Shown: positions 26,088-36,037 of the stretch, piece after piece
How positions within the stretch are numbered: position 1 is the stretch's first letter
How the letters are laid out: each line of letters begins with the position of its first letter
Assembly (NCBI RefSeq): GCF_000745475.1
Contig: NZ_KN050692.1
Coordinates: 1-64,000, forward strand
Direction: 5' to 3'
DNA from: Allobosea sp. UNC402CLCol
GTDB taxonomy: Bacteria > Pseudomonadota > Alphaproteobacteria > Rhizobiales > Beijerinckiaceae
Length of the DNA stretch: 64,000 nt
Program-made: the position numbers and the translations under genes
Notes under the pieces: model-generated
The model's input: only the letters and a program-made list of their open reading frames with translations
The model's database searches: none
What the model was told of the DNA's origin: nothing

Positions 26088-26384
26088 TCACACATGAATC
26101 GGCTTGTCGTGGTGGTGAAACGCCTTCAGCCGCCGGTACAGTTCCGTGTCGTAGTTTTCCGGCACGGCGATCTCGCCGGTGATCCAGCCGAGCAGGTCGC
26201 GATCCTGCACCTCGATCAGCCGCTCGAACTCGTCGAGCTCCGCCTCGCTGAAGCCGGTGATCGCCTCGTCGGCGAAGCGGCCCATGATTAGGTCCGTCTC
26301 GCGCATGCCGCGGTGCCAGGCGCGAAACAGGATCTTGCGGCGGCGCGGGTCGAGATCGGCGCTGGAACGGGTCGAGCCGGACAT
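26088..26384 (-). CDS. sdhE: FAD assembly factor SdhE
   Basis: 98 residues, the normal length for SdhE/SDHAF2. The helical-bundle motif reads RAWHRGMRETDLIMGRFAD, including the conserved RGxxE that is needed to promote covalent flavinylation of the succinate dehydrogenase flavoprotein SdhA. It lies alone between mfd and the divergent recG, next to the palindromic repeat. Confidence 0.93.
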   Translation of the reverse strand: MSGSTRSSADLDPRRRKILFRAWHRGMRETDLIMGRFADEAITGFSEAELDEFERLIEVQDRDLLGWITGEIAVPENYDTELYRRLKAFHHHDKPIHV

Positions 26385-26556
26385 AGGAACCTCGGCAAGA
26401 AAAGATCAGGTCCGAAAACCTGGGGGATGGCGCAATGACGAACGGGCCGGCCCCGTCGCAGAGCCTGCCTTAGCGCGTTATATAACGACCCAACCCGGCG
26501 AAGTCAGCGGCCAAGCGGCCGCGATCTTCGCGCTCCTGACATATCGCTGAGACGTC

Positions 26557-28656
26557 TTGCGCCCTTCGATCCTCGATCCGCTCTTCGCTTCCGCCACGAC
26601 GCTCTCCGGCGTCGGGCCGAAGCTCGGCAAGGTTCTGGACCGCTTCCTCGGCGACGAGATGAGGCCTGCGCGCGTCATCGACCTCCTGTTCCATCTGCCG
26701 ACCGGCGCGGTCGACCGCCGGCCGAGCCCTTCGATTGCCGAAGCCCCGATCGGCGATATCGCGACCTTTGCGGCCCGCGTCAGCGAGCACCGCCCTGCCC
26801 CGGCCGGCAAGAAGGCGCCCTATCGCATCATCGTCGAGGATGAGACCGGCGACGTCACGCTCGTCTTCTTCCACGCCGATTCACGCCATCTCGCCCAGAC
26901 TCTTCCGGTTGGCGCCTACCGCATCATCTCGGGCAAGCTCGAACTCTGGGAAGGCATGCGCCAGATGGTGCATCCCGAGCGCATCCTCGATCCTAAGCTC
27001 GCCGCGACGCTCCCTGCCTTCGAGCCGGTCTATCCGCTGACCGAGGGCATCGGCGCGCGCGTCATGATGCGCATCGCCCAGGCGGCCGCCGAGCGCTGCC
27101 CCGACATGCCGGAATGGCAGGATGCCGGCTTCCTGGCCAAAAGCGATTTTCCCTCCTTCCATGCAGCGATCGAAGCCCTGCATCACCCTGCCGACCGCAA
27201 GGCCGCCGAGGGCGATACCGTCGCGCGTCGGCGCATTGGCTATGACGAATTGCTGGCGAGCCAGATCGCGCTCGCTTTGGTGCGCCGCCAGCAGAAGAAG
27301 ATCGCCGGACGCGCCACCACCGGGGATGGCGGCCTGCGCTTCCGCATCCAGTCCGCCCTGCCCTTCGAATTGACGGAGGGCCAGCGCAAGGCGATCGCGG
27401 ATATCCATGGCGATATGGCGAAGCCCGAGCGGATGCTGCGGTTGCTCCAAGGCGATGTCGGTTCCGGCAAGACCGTGGTGGCATTGATGGCGATGGCTGC
27501 CGCCGCCGAAGCCGGCCGGCAATCGGTGCTGATGGCACCGACCGAGATCCTCGCTCGCCAGCATGCCGAGAGGCTGGCGCCGCTGGCGGAGCAAGCCGGG
27601 CTGAAGCTCGCCTTGCTGACCGGACGCGAGAAGGGCGCCGGCCGCAGGCAGGTGCTCGAAGGGCTGGCAGATGGCAGCATCGACATTGCCGTCGGCACCC
27701 ATGCCTTGTTCCAGGAGGGCGTCGCCTTCCATGATCTCGCCTTGGCTGTGGTCGACGAGCAGCACCGCTTCGGCGTGCACCAGCGCCTGCTGCTCGGCTC
27801 GAAGGGCGAGGCCGTCGACGTCTTGGTGATGACCGCGACGCCGATCCCGCGAACGCTCTCCCTGACCTGGTTCGGCGACATGGACATCTCCATCCTGTCG
27901 GAGAAGCCGGCGGGCCGAAAGCCGATCGTCACCCGCGCCATCTCCTCCGAGCGTTACGACGAGGTCGTCGGCGCCATCGGCCGCGCCGTCGAGAACGGCC
28001 AGCAGGTCTACTGGGTCTGCCCGCTGGTGCAGGAATCCGACACGCTCGACGTCGCTGCCGCGCAGGAGCGCTATGAGGCGCTGCGCGAAATCTTCGGCGA
28101 CAAGGTGGGACTGCTGCACGGCCAGATGCCCGGCCGCGAGAAGGACGCCGCCATGGCCGCCTTCGTCGCCGGGCAGACCCGCATCCTCGTTTCGACCACA
28201 GTGATCGAGGTCGGCGTCGACGTGCCCAATGCCAGCGTCATGGTGATCGAGCATGCCGAGCGCTTCGGCCTCGCCCAGCTGCATCAATTGCGCGGGCGGA
28301 TCGGGCGCGGCTCTGCGGCCTCGACCTGCCTCCTGCTTTACAAGGGACCGCTCGGGCCGATCGCCGAGGCCAGGCTCACCATCATGCGCGAGACCGAGGA
28401 TGGTTTCCGTATTGCGGAAGAGGATCTGCGCCTGCGCGGCGAAGGCGAGGTGCTCGGCACGAAGCAATCCGGCTCGCCCGACTGGCGCATCGCCCGGCCG
28501 GAAACGGATGGTGACCTGCTCGCGGCGGCGCGCGATGATGCACGCCTCCTGATCGAACGCGACCCGCATCTGGAGACGCCGCGCGGCCAGGCGATCCGGG
28601 TGCTGCTCTATCTGTTCGAGCGCGACGTCGCGATCCGTTTGCTCAGGGCCGGCTGA
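26557..28656 (+). CDS. recG: ATP-dependent DNA helicase RecG
   Basis: A 699-residue helicase that remodels stalled forks and Holliday junctions. The N-terminal wedge/OB region spans about residues 1-170, Walker A is LLQGDVGSGKTVVAL, motif II is VVDEQHRFGVHQR, motif III region MTATPIPRTLSL, and the C-terminal helicase motif HQLRGRIGRG is followed by the TRG element. It starts with TTG (26557), which matches the family N-terminus RPSILDPLF; no strong ribosome site is visible. It is divergent from sdhE, a common arrangement in alphaproteobacteria. Confidence 0.96.
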   Translation: MRPSILDPLFASATTLSGVGPKLGKVLDRFLGDEMRPARVIDLLFHLPTGAVDRRPSPSIAEAPIGDIATFAARVSEHRPAPAGKKAPYRIIVEDETGDVTLVFFHADSRHLAQTLPVGAYRIISGKLELWEGMRQMVHPERILDPKLAATLPAFEPVYPLTEGIGARVMMRIAQAAAERCPDMPEWQDAGFLAKSDFPSFHAAIEALHHPADRKAAEGDTVARRRIGYDELLASQIALALVRRQQKKIAGRATTGDGGLRFRIQSALPFELTEGQRKAIADIHGDMAKPERMLRLLQGDVGSGKTVVALMAMAAAAEAGRQSVLMAPTEILARQHAERLAPLAEQAGLKLALLTGREKGAGRRQVLEGLADGSIDIAVGTHALFQEGVAFHDLALAVVDEQHRFGVHQRLLLGSKGEAVDVLVMTATPIPRTLSLTWFGDMDISILSEKPAGRKPIVTRAISSERYDEVVGAIGRAVENGQQVYWVCPLVQESDTLDVAAAQERYEALREIFGDKVGLLHGQMPGREKDAAMAAFVAGQTRILVSTTVIEVGVDVPNASVMVIEHAERFGLAQLHQLRGRIGRGSAASTCLLLYKGPLGPIAEARLTIMRETEDGFRIAEEDLRLRGEGEVLGTKQSGSPDWRIARPETDGDLLAAARDDARLLIERDPHLETPRGQAIRVLLYLFERDVAIRLLRAG

Positions 28657-28726
28657 GCCCGGAGCAATCCCGATCAAGCGGGCCGGTTGCGCCCGCGTCA
28701 GTGTTCGGCCGCTTCGTGGAGGGACC

Positions 28727-29560
28727 ATGGACCCGGTCAAGACAGCCATCTGGTGCATCGAGAGCCGCTTCGCCTCCGAGCTTTCGCTCGACGAGATCGC
28801 GGAGGTCAGCGGCGTCTCGCGCTTCCATCTCTGCCGTGCCTTCGGGGCGTCCACCGGGCGCTCCGTCATGCGCTATGTGCGCGAGCGGCGATTGACGGAA
28901 GCGGCGCGGCAACTGGCTGACGGCGCGCCCGATATCCTCTCGGTCGCGCTGAGCTGGGGCTATGGCTCGCACGAAGCCTTCACCCGCGCCTTCCGCGAGC
29001 AGTTCGGCATGACGCCGGAGGCCCTGCGCGCGAGGCGCGATCTCTCCATCCTTCGTCTTTCGGAGCCCCTTCCCATGCAGGCAGAAACATCCATCACGTT
29101 GCCCAAACCCCGGATCGAACAAGGCAAGCCCATGCTGATCGCCGGGCTCGGCGGCTCGTTCTCCGTCGGCAAGGTCGAAGGCATTCCTGCGCTCTGGCAG
29201 CGCTTCGCTCCGCATATCGGCCATGTGCCGGGCCAGCTCGGCTACACGACCTATGGCGTCAGCCTGAACTGCGACGACAACGGCAATTTCGACTATATCG
29301 CCGGCGTCGCGGTTTCGGATTTCGACAATCTGCCGGCGGAATTCGCCCGCACCCGCGTCCCGGCCCAGATCTATGCGATCTTCGAGCACCGTGGCCATGT
29401 CACCGCGATCAAGCGGACCTATGAGGCGATCTGGCGCGACTGGCTGCCGAAATCCGGCCGCAAGCCCGCCGACGGCCCGACGCTCGAGCGCATGGACCAG
29501 CGTTTCGATCCGGCAACCGGCAATGGCGTGCTGGAGATCTGGCTGGCGCTTCAGCCCTGA
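28727..29560 (+). CDS. AraC family regulator with GyrI-like effector domain
   Basis: 277 residues. Two HTH units occupy about residues 1-107 (SLDEIAEVSGVSRFHLCRAF and DILSVALSWGYGSHEAFTRAF), and a GyrI/Rob-type effector-binding domain fills residues 120-277. This order (DNA-binding first) is that of Rob/SoxS-like regulators responding to small hydrophobic molecules. It is encoded 70 bases after recG and abuts the convergent DUF502 gene with no gap. Its targets are unknown. Confidence 0.9.
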   Translation: MDPVKTAIWCIESRFASELSLDEIAEVSGVSRFHLCRAFGASTGRSVMRYVRERRLTEAARQLADGAPDILSVALSWGYGSHEAFTRAFREQFGMTPEALRARRDLSILRLSEPLPMQAETSITLPKPRIEQGKPMLIAGLGGSFSVGKVEGIPALWQRFAPHIGHVPGQLGYTTYGVSLNCDDNGNFDYIAGVAVSDFDNLPAEFARTRVPAQIYAIFEHRGHVTAIKRTYEAIWRDWLPKSGRKPADGPTLERMDQRFDPATGNGVLEIWLALQP

Positions 29561-30271
29561 TCAGACGATGGAGCCCGGCTGCGGCGCGAGCTTCGGCGCC
29601 GCCTCGCCCGGCTGGATCAGACCGGCCGACATGATGAGCTTGGCTCCGTCCTCGATCGAGATCGAGAGTTCCACGATCTCGCGGCGGGGCAGGTAGAAGA
29701 AGAAGCCTGTCGTCGGATTCGGCGTGCAGGGCAGGAAGACGCCGATCTGCTGGTCGCCATCCGGCAGGCGGTCGGCGATCTCGGGCGCCGCCTCCTGCGC
29801 GATGAAGACGATCGACCACATGCCCGGTTGCGGGAACTGCACCATGCCGACCTTGCGGAACGAGGTGCCCGACTGGGAGAAGATGGTCTCGAAGACCTGC
29901 TTGACCCCCTTGTAGAGGCCGCGAACCACCGGCATGCGGCCGAGGATCGATTCCCCGGCGCTGATCAGCGAGCGCCCGACGAGATTGGCGGTCAGGAAGC
30001 CGAGCAGCGTCAGCCCGACCAGCGCGATGACGAGGCCGAAGCCGGGAATCGGATACGGCAGATAGGTATCGGGCAGGTAGGAGTTCGGAATGAGCGGCTT
30101 CACCAGCCCGTCGATGAAGTTGATGAACCACCAGGTCACCGAAGCCGTGATGGCGAGCGGCGCCGCGATGACGAGCCCCGTCAGGAAATAGCGGCGCAGG
30201 CGCGTGCCCAGCGTCGGGCGCGTCAATTCGGTCGGCAGGACGAGGCGCGGATCAGGCGGGCCGGCGGTCAT
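29561..30271 (-). CDS. DUF502 family membrane protein
   Basis: 236 residues. Two transmembrane segments (YFLTGLVIAAPLAITASVTWW and FGLVIALVGLTLLGFLTANL) are followed by a soluble beta-rich domain containing the family motif VRGLYKGVKQVFETIF and NPTTGFFFYLPRREI. The DUF502 family is widespread in proteobacteria and plants, with no established bacterial function. It ends at the AraC gene. Confidence 0.9.
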   Translation of the reverse strand: MTAGPPDPRLVLPTELTRPTLGTRLRRYFLTGLVIAAPLAITASVTWWFINFIDGLVKPLIPNSYLPDTYLPYPIPGFGLVIALVGLTLLGFLTANLVGRSLISAGESILGRMPVVRGLYKGVKQVFETIFSQSGTSFRKVGMVQFPQPGMWSIVFIAQEAAPEIADRLPDGDQQIGVFLPCTPNPTTGFFFYLPRREIVELSISIEDGAKLIMSAGLIQPGEAAPKLAPQPGSIV

Positions 30272-30460
30272 GGTCGCGTTCTTTGTCCTCTCGCATTTTC
30301 GTCACGCGAACCGGCATCCACTTCGCTTGAAAATGCTGTGGCAACGATGCGCTCTCCGGTCGCCTTGCCGGCACCGGTCGGTGCCGCGATATGACATGAT
30401 AGGCGAGACGGCGGCATCCGCCAGTACCTGCCCTTCCGGCCGCAAGCAAGGATCGAGCCC

Positions 30461-30847
30461 GTGCCGAACGACAATCAGCCGCCACGCCGCCTGACGCGGC
30501 CCGTGCTGATCGTCGCAGGCTGGCTCTTCACGGTGCTCGGCGCGATCGGGCTGGTCTTGCCTGTCATGCCCGGAACCGTCTTCCTGATCCTGGCGGCCTG
30601 GTGCTTCTCGCGCTCATCGCCGCGCTTCGAGGCCTGGCTCACCGGGCATCCGAAGCTCGGGCCGCATGTGCTGCGCTGGCGCGAGACGGGAGCTATCGCG
30701 CGGCGGGCGAAACTCCTCGCCTGCGGCTCGATGGCGGCGAGCTTCCTGCTGCTGACGCTGACCTCGGCGCCGCCGATCGCGCTGGCGACGACGGCGCTTT
30801 GTCTGATCGCCTCCGGCGCCTATGTGGCGAGCCGGCCGGAGCGCTGA
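30461..30847 (+). CDS. YbaN family (DUF454) inner-membrane protein
   Basis: 128 residues with three to four hydrophobic segments. The family signature LGAIGLVLPVMPGTVFLILAAW...FSRSSPRFEAWLTGHPKLG is clear. The GTG at 30461 follows AAGGATC. The function of the family is unknown. It converges on glmS with a 17-base gap. Confidence 0.9.
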   Translation: MPNDNQPPRRLTRPVLIVAGWLFTVLGAIGLVLPVMPGTVFLILAAWCFSRSSPRFEAWLTGHPKLGPHVLRWRETGAIARRAKLLACGSMAASFLLLTLTSAPPIALATTALCLIASGAYVASRPER

Positions 30848-30864
30848 GCGCCCCGGCCGCACGC

Positions 30865-32691
30865 TCACTCCACCGTGACGGATTTCGCCAGGTTGCGCGG
30901 CTGGTCGACGTCCTTGCCCATGAAAACCGCCGTCTGATAGGCGATCATCTGGATCGGCAGGGCGTAGACGATCGGCGCGAAGGTGGGGTCCATATCCGGC
31001 ATCACGATCGTCGCCTCGGGCTCGATGCCGCATTCGGCGGCGCCCTTGGCATCGGTGATCAGGATGATACGCCCGCCGCGCGCCGCGACCTCCTGCATGT
31101 TGGAGGCTGTCTTCTCGAAGAGCGCATCGTGAGGCGCGACGACGATGACCGGCATATCCTCGTCGATCAGCGCGATCGGCCCGTGCTTGAGCTCGCCCGC
31201 CGCATAACCTTCGGCGTGGATGTAGCTGATTTCCTTCAGCTTTAGCGCGCCTTCGAGTGCCAGAGGGAAGCTGGTGCCGCGGCCGAGATAGAGCACGTCC
31301 TTGGCCTTGGAGAGCTCGCGGGCGAGTTTTTCGATCTCGGGCTCCAGTTCCAGCGCCTTGGCGATCAGGCCGGGCAGCGCGATCAGGTGCTGCACATGGA
31401 CAGCTTCCTCTTCGGCCGAGAGCGTGCCCCGGGCCCGCGCTGCAGCGAGCGCGAGCGAGGCGAAGACGGCGAGTTGGCAGACGAACGCCTTGGTCGAGGC
31501 GACCCCGATCTCGGGGCCGGCGAGCGTCTGGGCGACCGCGTCGCTTTCGCGCGCGATGGTCGAGGTCGGAACGTTGACGACCGAGAGAATGGCCTGCCCG
31601 TTCTGGCGGGCGTAGCGCAGCCCGGCGAGCGTATCTGCGGTTTCGCCGGACTGCGAGATGAACAGCGCCAGGCCGTGCTCCGGCAGCGGCGCCTCGCGAT
31701 AACGGAATTCCGAGGCGACATCGATCTCGACCGGCAGGCGTGCCAGCTTCTCGAACCAGTATTTCGCAATGAGGCCAGCATAATAGGAGGTGCCGCAGGC
31801 GCTGATCGTCAGGCGCGAGAGGCCCTTCCAGTCGATCTTGTCGCCGAAGGGCAGACGCACCTTGCCGGCAACCATGTCGAGATACTGCGTCAGCGTGTGG
31901 CCGACGACCTCCGGCTGCTCGTAGATCTCCTTGGCCATGAAATGGCGGTGATTGCCCTTCTCGACTAGGAAGGCGCCGGCGGCGACGCGCTGGGCGCGGC
32001 GTTCCACCTGCGTGTTGCTCTTGTCGTAGAAGGTCGCGCCGCGGCGGTGGAGCACGACCCAGTCGCCCTCTTCCAGATAGGCGATGAGGTTGGTGAAGGG
32101 CGCGAGCGCCAGCGCATCCGAACCGAGATACATCTCGCCATCGCCTATGCCGACCGCCAGCGGCGAGCCCTTGCGGGCGCCGATCAGCAGGTCTTCCTCG
32201 CCCTGGAACAGGAAGGCGAGCGCGAAAGCGCCATGCAGAAGCGGGAGGCTCGCAGCCACCGCATCAGACGGAGACTTGCCGCGATCAAGCTCGCGGGTGA
32301 CGAGATGCGCAACGATCTCGCTGTCGGTCTCGGTCTCGAAGACATAGCCATCGGCCTGGAGATCGGCGCGCAATTCGCGGAAATTCTCGATGATGCCGTT
32401 ATGGACCACCGCGAGCTTCGACGTCGCGTGTGGGTGGGCGTTGACCTCGTTGGGCTTGCCGTGGGTCGCCCAGCGGGTGTGGCCGATGCCGACCAAGCCT
32501 TCGAGCGGCTCGTTCGACAGGCGAATCTCGAGGTTCTTGAGCTTGCCCTCGGCGCGTCGGCGGGTGAGTTGGCCGCCCTCGAGCGTCGCGACGCCCGCTG
32601 AATCGTAGCCGCGATACTCCAGCCGCCTGAGCGCTTCGACGACCTGCGTCGCCACTGCTTCCTTGCCCAGAATCCCGACGATGCCGCACAT
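30865..32691 (-). CDS. glmS: Glutamine--fructose-6-phosphate aminotransferase (isomerizing)
   Basis: 608 residues, the full family length. The N-terminal nucleophile Cys2 (MCGIVGILG) starts the glutaminase domain (to about 240), followed by two SIS domains (CGTSYYAG, SQSGETADTLAGL). It makes glucosamine-6-phosphate, the entry to UDP-GlcNAc, peptidoglycan and lipid A. It lies 120 bases downstream of glmU on the same strand, so the pair supplies the two ends of the pathway. Confidence 0.97.
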   Translation of the reverse strand: MCGIVGILGKEAVATQVVEALRRLEYRGYDSAGVATLEGGQLTRRRAEGKLKNLEIRLSNEPLEGLVGIGHTRWATHGKPNEVNAHPHATSKLAVVHNGIIENFRELRADLQADGYVFETETDSEIVAHLVTRELDRGKSPSDAVAASLPLLHGAFALAFLFQGEEDLLIGARKGSPLAVGIGDGEMYLGSDALALAPFTNLIAYLEEGDWVVLHRRGATFYDKSNTQVERRAQRVAAGAFLVEKGNHRHFMAKEIYEQPEVVGHTLTQYLDMVAGKVRLPFGDKIDWKGLSRLTISACGTSYYAGLIAKYWFEKLARLPVEIDVASEFRYREAPLPEHGLALFISQSGETADTLAGLRYARQNGQAILSVVNVPTSTIARESDAVAQTLAGPEIGVASTKAFVCQLAVFASLALAAARARGTLSAEEEAVHVQHLIALPGLIAKALELEPEIEKLARELSKAKDVLYLGRGTSFPLALEGALKLKEISYIHAEGYAAGELKHGPIALIDEDMPVIVVAPHDALFEKTASNMQEVAARGGRIILITDAKGAAECGIEPEATIVMPDMDPTFAPIVYALPIQMIAYQTAVFMGKDVDQPRNLAKSVTVE

Positions 32692-32811
32692 GGGCGATCC
32701 CCTTCAGCCATTGCTATAGGCAAAGCGCATAGCCGCGAAACGCGCGCGGACCCAATCACTATGCGTGACGAACTGTGAACGGCGACTTGCCGCTTTGACG
32801 CGATTCGCGAC

Positions 32812-34188
32812 CTATTCCGCCGCTTTCTTGGCCGCTTTGCGGGCGAGCGAGGCTTCCCGGAACCTCTTGGCCCAGCCAGCCTTCTCCACTTGCTGGCCGC
32901 GGCCGATGGCGAGCGCATCCGGAGCCACATCATTGGTAATGACCGAGCCGGAGCCGACATAGGCGCCGTCGCCGATCGTGACGGGCGCTACGAGCGCGGA
33001 ATTGGAGCCGATGAAGGCGCCGGCGCCGATCGTCGTCCGGGACTTGAGGAAGCCGTCATAGTTGCAGGTGATGGTGCCGGCGCCGATATTCGCTGCCGCG
33101 CCGACCGAAGCGTCGCCGATATAGGTCAGATGGTTGACCTTGGCCCCGACGCCGATCTCGGCGGCCTTGATCTCCACGAAATTGCCGGCCTTGGCCTTTT
33201 CCGCGAGCTTCGTGCCAGGGCGCAGGCGGGCGAAGGGGCCGACCATGGCGGCGGGCCCGATCTCGGCGCCTTCGAAATGCGAGAAGGCATGGATCACGGC
33301 GCCGTCAGCGATGCTGACTCCGGGGCCGAAGAAGCAGTTGGGCTCGATCAGGACATCGCGGCCGACTTGCGTGTCGAAGCTGAAGAAGACGGTTTCGGGC
33401 GCGATCAGCGTCGCCCCCTCCGCCATCACGGCAAGGCGCTTGCGCCGCTGGAATTCGGCTTCGGCGACAGCCAGTTGGGCGCGGTCGTTAACGCCGTGGA
33501 CCTCGCTCTCCGGCGCGCGCAACACGGTGGCGGAAAGCCCGCGCGAACGGGCGACCGCGACGGCATCGGTCAGGTAGAACTCGCCTTGGGCGTTGTCGTC
33601 GCCGATCGCTTCGAGAATCTCCAGCGCGCGGGCGCCTGACAATGCCATCAGCCCGGCGTTGCAGAGCGTGATCGCGCGCTGCTGCTCCGTCGCGTCCTTG
33701 TGCTCGACGATGGCCACGAGCTCGCCATTCCGCTCGACGAGCCGGCCATAGCCGGTCGGATCCTGCGCCTCGAAGCCGAGCACGACGACGGCCGCGCCCG
33801 CGGCCAGGCCGGCGCGCAGCGCGGCGAAGGTCTCGGGCAGCACCAGGGGCGTGTCGCCGAAAGCGACGATGACGTCGTCATAGCCGCGGCGCAGGCTCTC
33901 GCGTGCTGCCAGAACGGCATGGGCGGTGCCGCGCCGCTCCTGCTGGATCGCAAGCTCGGCCGTCGGGAACCAATGCTTTGCTTCGCGGCCGACCTCCGAC
34001 CGGTCCGGCCCGATCACGACCACGGCCGCCGCGGCGCCGGCTTCGGCGACCGCCGAGAGGGCGTGCCCGAGCAGGGATCGCCCGCCGACCTCGTGCAGCA
34101 CCTTCGGGCGCTGCGATTTCATGCGCGTTCCCTCGCCGGCTGCCAGAACAATGGCGAGACAGGACCGGGTGGGCTGCATTTCGGTCAT
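32812..34188 (-). CDS. glmU: Bifunctional GlcNAc-1-P uridyltransferase / GlcN-1-P acetyltransferase
   Basis: 458 residues. The N-terminal uridyltransferase has the LAAGEGTRMKSQRPKVLHEVGG nucleotide-binding motif; the C-terminal half is a left-handed beta-helix with hexapeptide repeats (for example AEIGPAAMVGPFARLRPGT, ANIGAGTITCNYDG). Both activities give UDP-GlcNAc from GlcN-1-P. ATG 34188 is chosen; ATG 34179 is close. It is upstream of glmS in the same direction. Confidence 0.96.
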   Translation of the reverse strand: MTEMQPTRSCLAIVLAAGEGTRMKSQRPKVLHEVGGRSLLGHALSAVAEAGAAAAVVVIGPDRSEVGREAKHWFPTAELAIQQERRGTAHAVLAARESLRRGYDDVIVAFGDTPLVLPETFAALRAGLAAGAAVVVLGFEAQDPTGYGRLVERNGELVAIVEHKDATEQQRAITLCNAGLMALSGARALEILEAIGDDNAQGEFYLTDAVAVARSRGLSATVLRAPESEVHGVNDRAQLAVAEAEFQRRKRLAVMAEGATLIAPETVFFSFDTQVGRDVLIEPNCFFGPGVSIADGAVIHAFSHFEGAEIGPAAMVGPFARLRPGTKLAEKAKAGNFVEIKAAEIGVGAKVNHLTYIGDASVGAAANIGAGTITCNYDGFLKSRTTIGAGAFIGSNSALVAPVTIGDGAYVGSGSVITNDVAPDALAIGRGQQVEKAGWAKRFREASLARKAAKKAAE

Positions 34189-34477
34189 GTTTCTCGTTTC
34201 CTGTCTGTGCGAGCCGCGATATCCGCGGTCGTTTCATCGCATGATGGCATTGCAGGCCGCGTGGATAGCCGATCCAGGCAGCATTTGCCAAAGTCATCGC
34301 ACGATAAAAAGGGGCCATTCTCATGACCAACGGCACATAGCCCGCCGACCGACCGGCAACCGCATCCGTCAAAAGCATGGCCGGCGAGATTTTTCCGCTC
34401 GCCACCGCTTTTCACCGGCCTTGGAAATGCTCTAGAAGCGCGGAGGACGAGGGCGTCGTCCGCGTAGTTTGGACCAC

Positions 34478-36037
34478 ATGGCGAAGTCATTGAATCGCAG
34501 GCAATTTCTGGAAGCCGCCGCTGGCGGCGTAGCGCTGGCGTCGCTGGCTGCTTCCGCGTCCGCCCAAACTCCGACAGGCGCCGCAGCCTTCAACATTCCC
34601 AGCCTCGCCGACGGGCAGCGCTTCGACCCTTCGCTGGTCGTCGATGCCGCGCGCATGCTGGCGCAAAAACCGCTAATACCGCTCACGGCGACGGATCTGC
34701 CCGAGGGCTACGCCACGCTGCCCTTCGACCAGTATTCCGGCATCCGGATGCAGCCCGCTGCCGCGATCTGGGCCAGCGAGAATCGCGGCTTCACCGTCGA
34801 GCCCCTGCATCGCGGCTACGTCTTCGCGAACCCGGTCAGCCTTTTCACCGTCGAGGACGACATGGTGCGCCGGGTCGCCTTCGACCGGAGCAAGTTCGAC
34901 TATGGGCGGGTCGCCCCACCCCCGGACAATGCCGATCTGCAGTTTTCCGGCATGCGAATCTCGGCGGGGCTGGAGCGCCCCTTCGAGGTCGCGAGCTTCC
35001 AGGGCGCCACCTTCTTCCGCGCCCTCGCCCGCGGGCAGAATTTCGGCGCGATGGCGCGCGCCCTGATCCTGCGGCCCGGCGAGCAGCGCGGCGAGGAAAT
35101 CCCCTTCTTCCGCGCCTTCTGGATCGAACGACCGAACCCCGCCACCGCCGCGCTGGTCATTCACGGCCTGCTCGATTCGGAGAGCGTCAGCGGCGCGGTG
35201 CGGATGACCCTGCGGCCCGGCGACGTCACCTTCATGGATGTCGAGATGACGCTGTTCGCGCGTCAGGCGCTCGACCATGTCGGCTTCGGCTGCGCGACCG
35301 GCATTTTCCTCTCCGGCCCGCAGAGCCGGCGAACCTTCGACGACATCCGCCCGGCGATCTACGAGGTTTCGGGCGTACAGATGCAGTCGGGCTCGGGCGA
35401 GTGGATCTACCGGCCGCTCAACAACCCGGCCAATCTCCAGGTTTCCTCCTTCGTCGACCAGAATCCCAAGGGCTTCGGGCTGATGCAGCGCGAGCGCGAC
35501 GCGGCCGCCTTCCAGGACGATGATCAGCGCTTCGAGCTGAGGCCCAGCGTCTGGATGGAGCCGCTCGGCGACTGGGGCGCGGGCTCGATCCAGCTCATCG
35601 AGATTCCCAGCGATTCCGAGGCGAACAGAAACATCATCATGTACTGGCGGCCGAAGCAGCCATTGGCCGCCGGCAGCGAAGTCTCGATGAGCTATCGGCA
35701 GGCCTGGTGCTGGCAACCGCCGGATCGCCCGGACCTCGCCGTCGTAACCCGGATGAGACAGGGCAAGGGCTCGCAAGGCCGCCGCCGCCGCTTCCTGCTC
35801 GAGTTCACCGGGGGCAAGCTGGGGGATGCCGCAACCGTAGCTGCGATCCGCGCCGCGGTCTCGACCGCTCCGGGCTCGATCCAGAACATCCGCCTCTGGC
35901 CTTATCCCGAACGCAAGCAGATGCGCGTGGGCTTCGAGGTCGACCCCGGCAACGACAATCTCTGCGAGCTGCGGCTCGTCCTGCAAGCAGGCGGTCAGGC
36001 CGTCTCTGAAACCTGGTTGGACCGATGGACGTGGTAA
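34478..36037 (+). CDS. opgG: Periplasmic glucan biosynthesis protein OpgG/OpgD family
   Basis: 519 residues. The N-terminus NRRQFLEAAAGGVALASLA is a twin-arginine-like signal (in E. coli OpgD, not OpgG, uses Tat). The MdoG domain fills the rest, with the conserved FDQYSGIRMQP region and RRFLLEFTGGKL near the C-terminal immunoglobulin-like part. These proteins shape and branch periplasmic beta-glucans made by OpgH. The last 13 bases overlap opgH, showing coupling. ATG 34478 is preferred over a TTG at 34469. Confidence 0.93.
   Translation: MAKSLNRRQFLEAAAGGVALASLAASASAQTPTGAAAFNIPSLADGQRFDPSLVVDAARMLAQKPLIPLTATDLPEGYATLPFDQYSGIRMQPAAAIWASENRGFTVEPLHRGYVFANPVSLFTVEDDMVRRVAFDRSKFDYGRVAPPPDNADLQFSGMRISAGLERPFEVASFQGATFFRALARGQNFGAMARALILRPGEQRGEEIPFFRAFWIERPNPATAALVIHGLLDSESVSGAVRMTLRPGDVTFMDVEMTLFARQALDHVGFGCATGIFLSGPQSRRTFDDIRPAIYEVSGVQMQSGSGEWIYRPLNNPANLQVSSFVDQNPKGFGLMQRERDAAAFQDDDQRFELRPSVWMEPLGDWGAGSIQLIEIPSDSEANRNIIMYWRPKQPLAAGSEVSMSYRQAWCWQPPDRPDLAVVTRMRQGKGSQGRRRRFLLEFTGGKLGDAATVAAIRAAVSTAPGSIQNIRLWPYPERKQMRVGFEVDPGNDNLCELRLVLQAGGQAVSETWLDRWTW

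Noticed and set aside
22000..26182. Long plus-strand open frames over mfd
   Set aside because: They are antisense to a full-length Mfd and show the same shadow composition; no recognisable family.
30865..32760. glmS ribozyme or riboswitch upstream of glmS
   Set aside because: This ribozyme is known from Gram-positive bacteria, and the 120 bases upstream show no matching fold that I can recognise.
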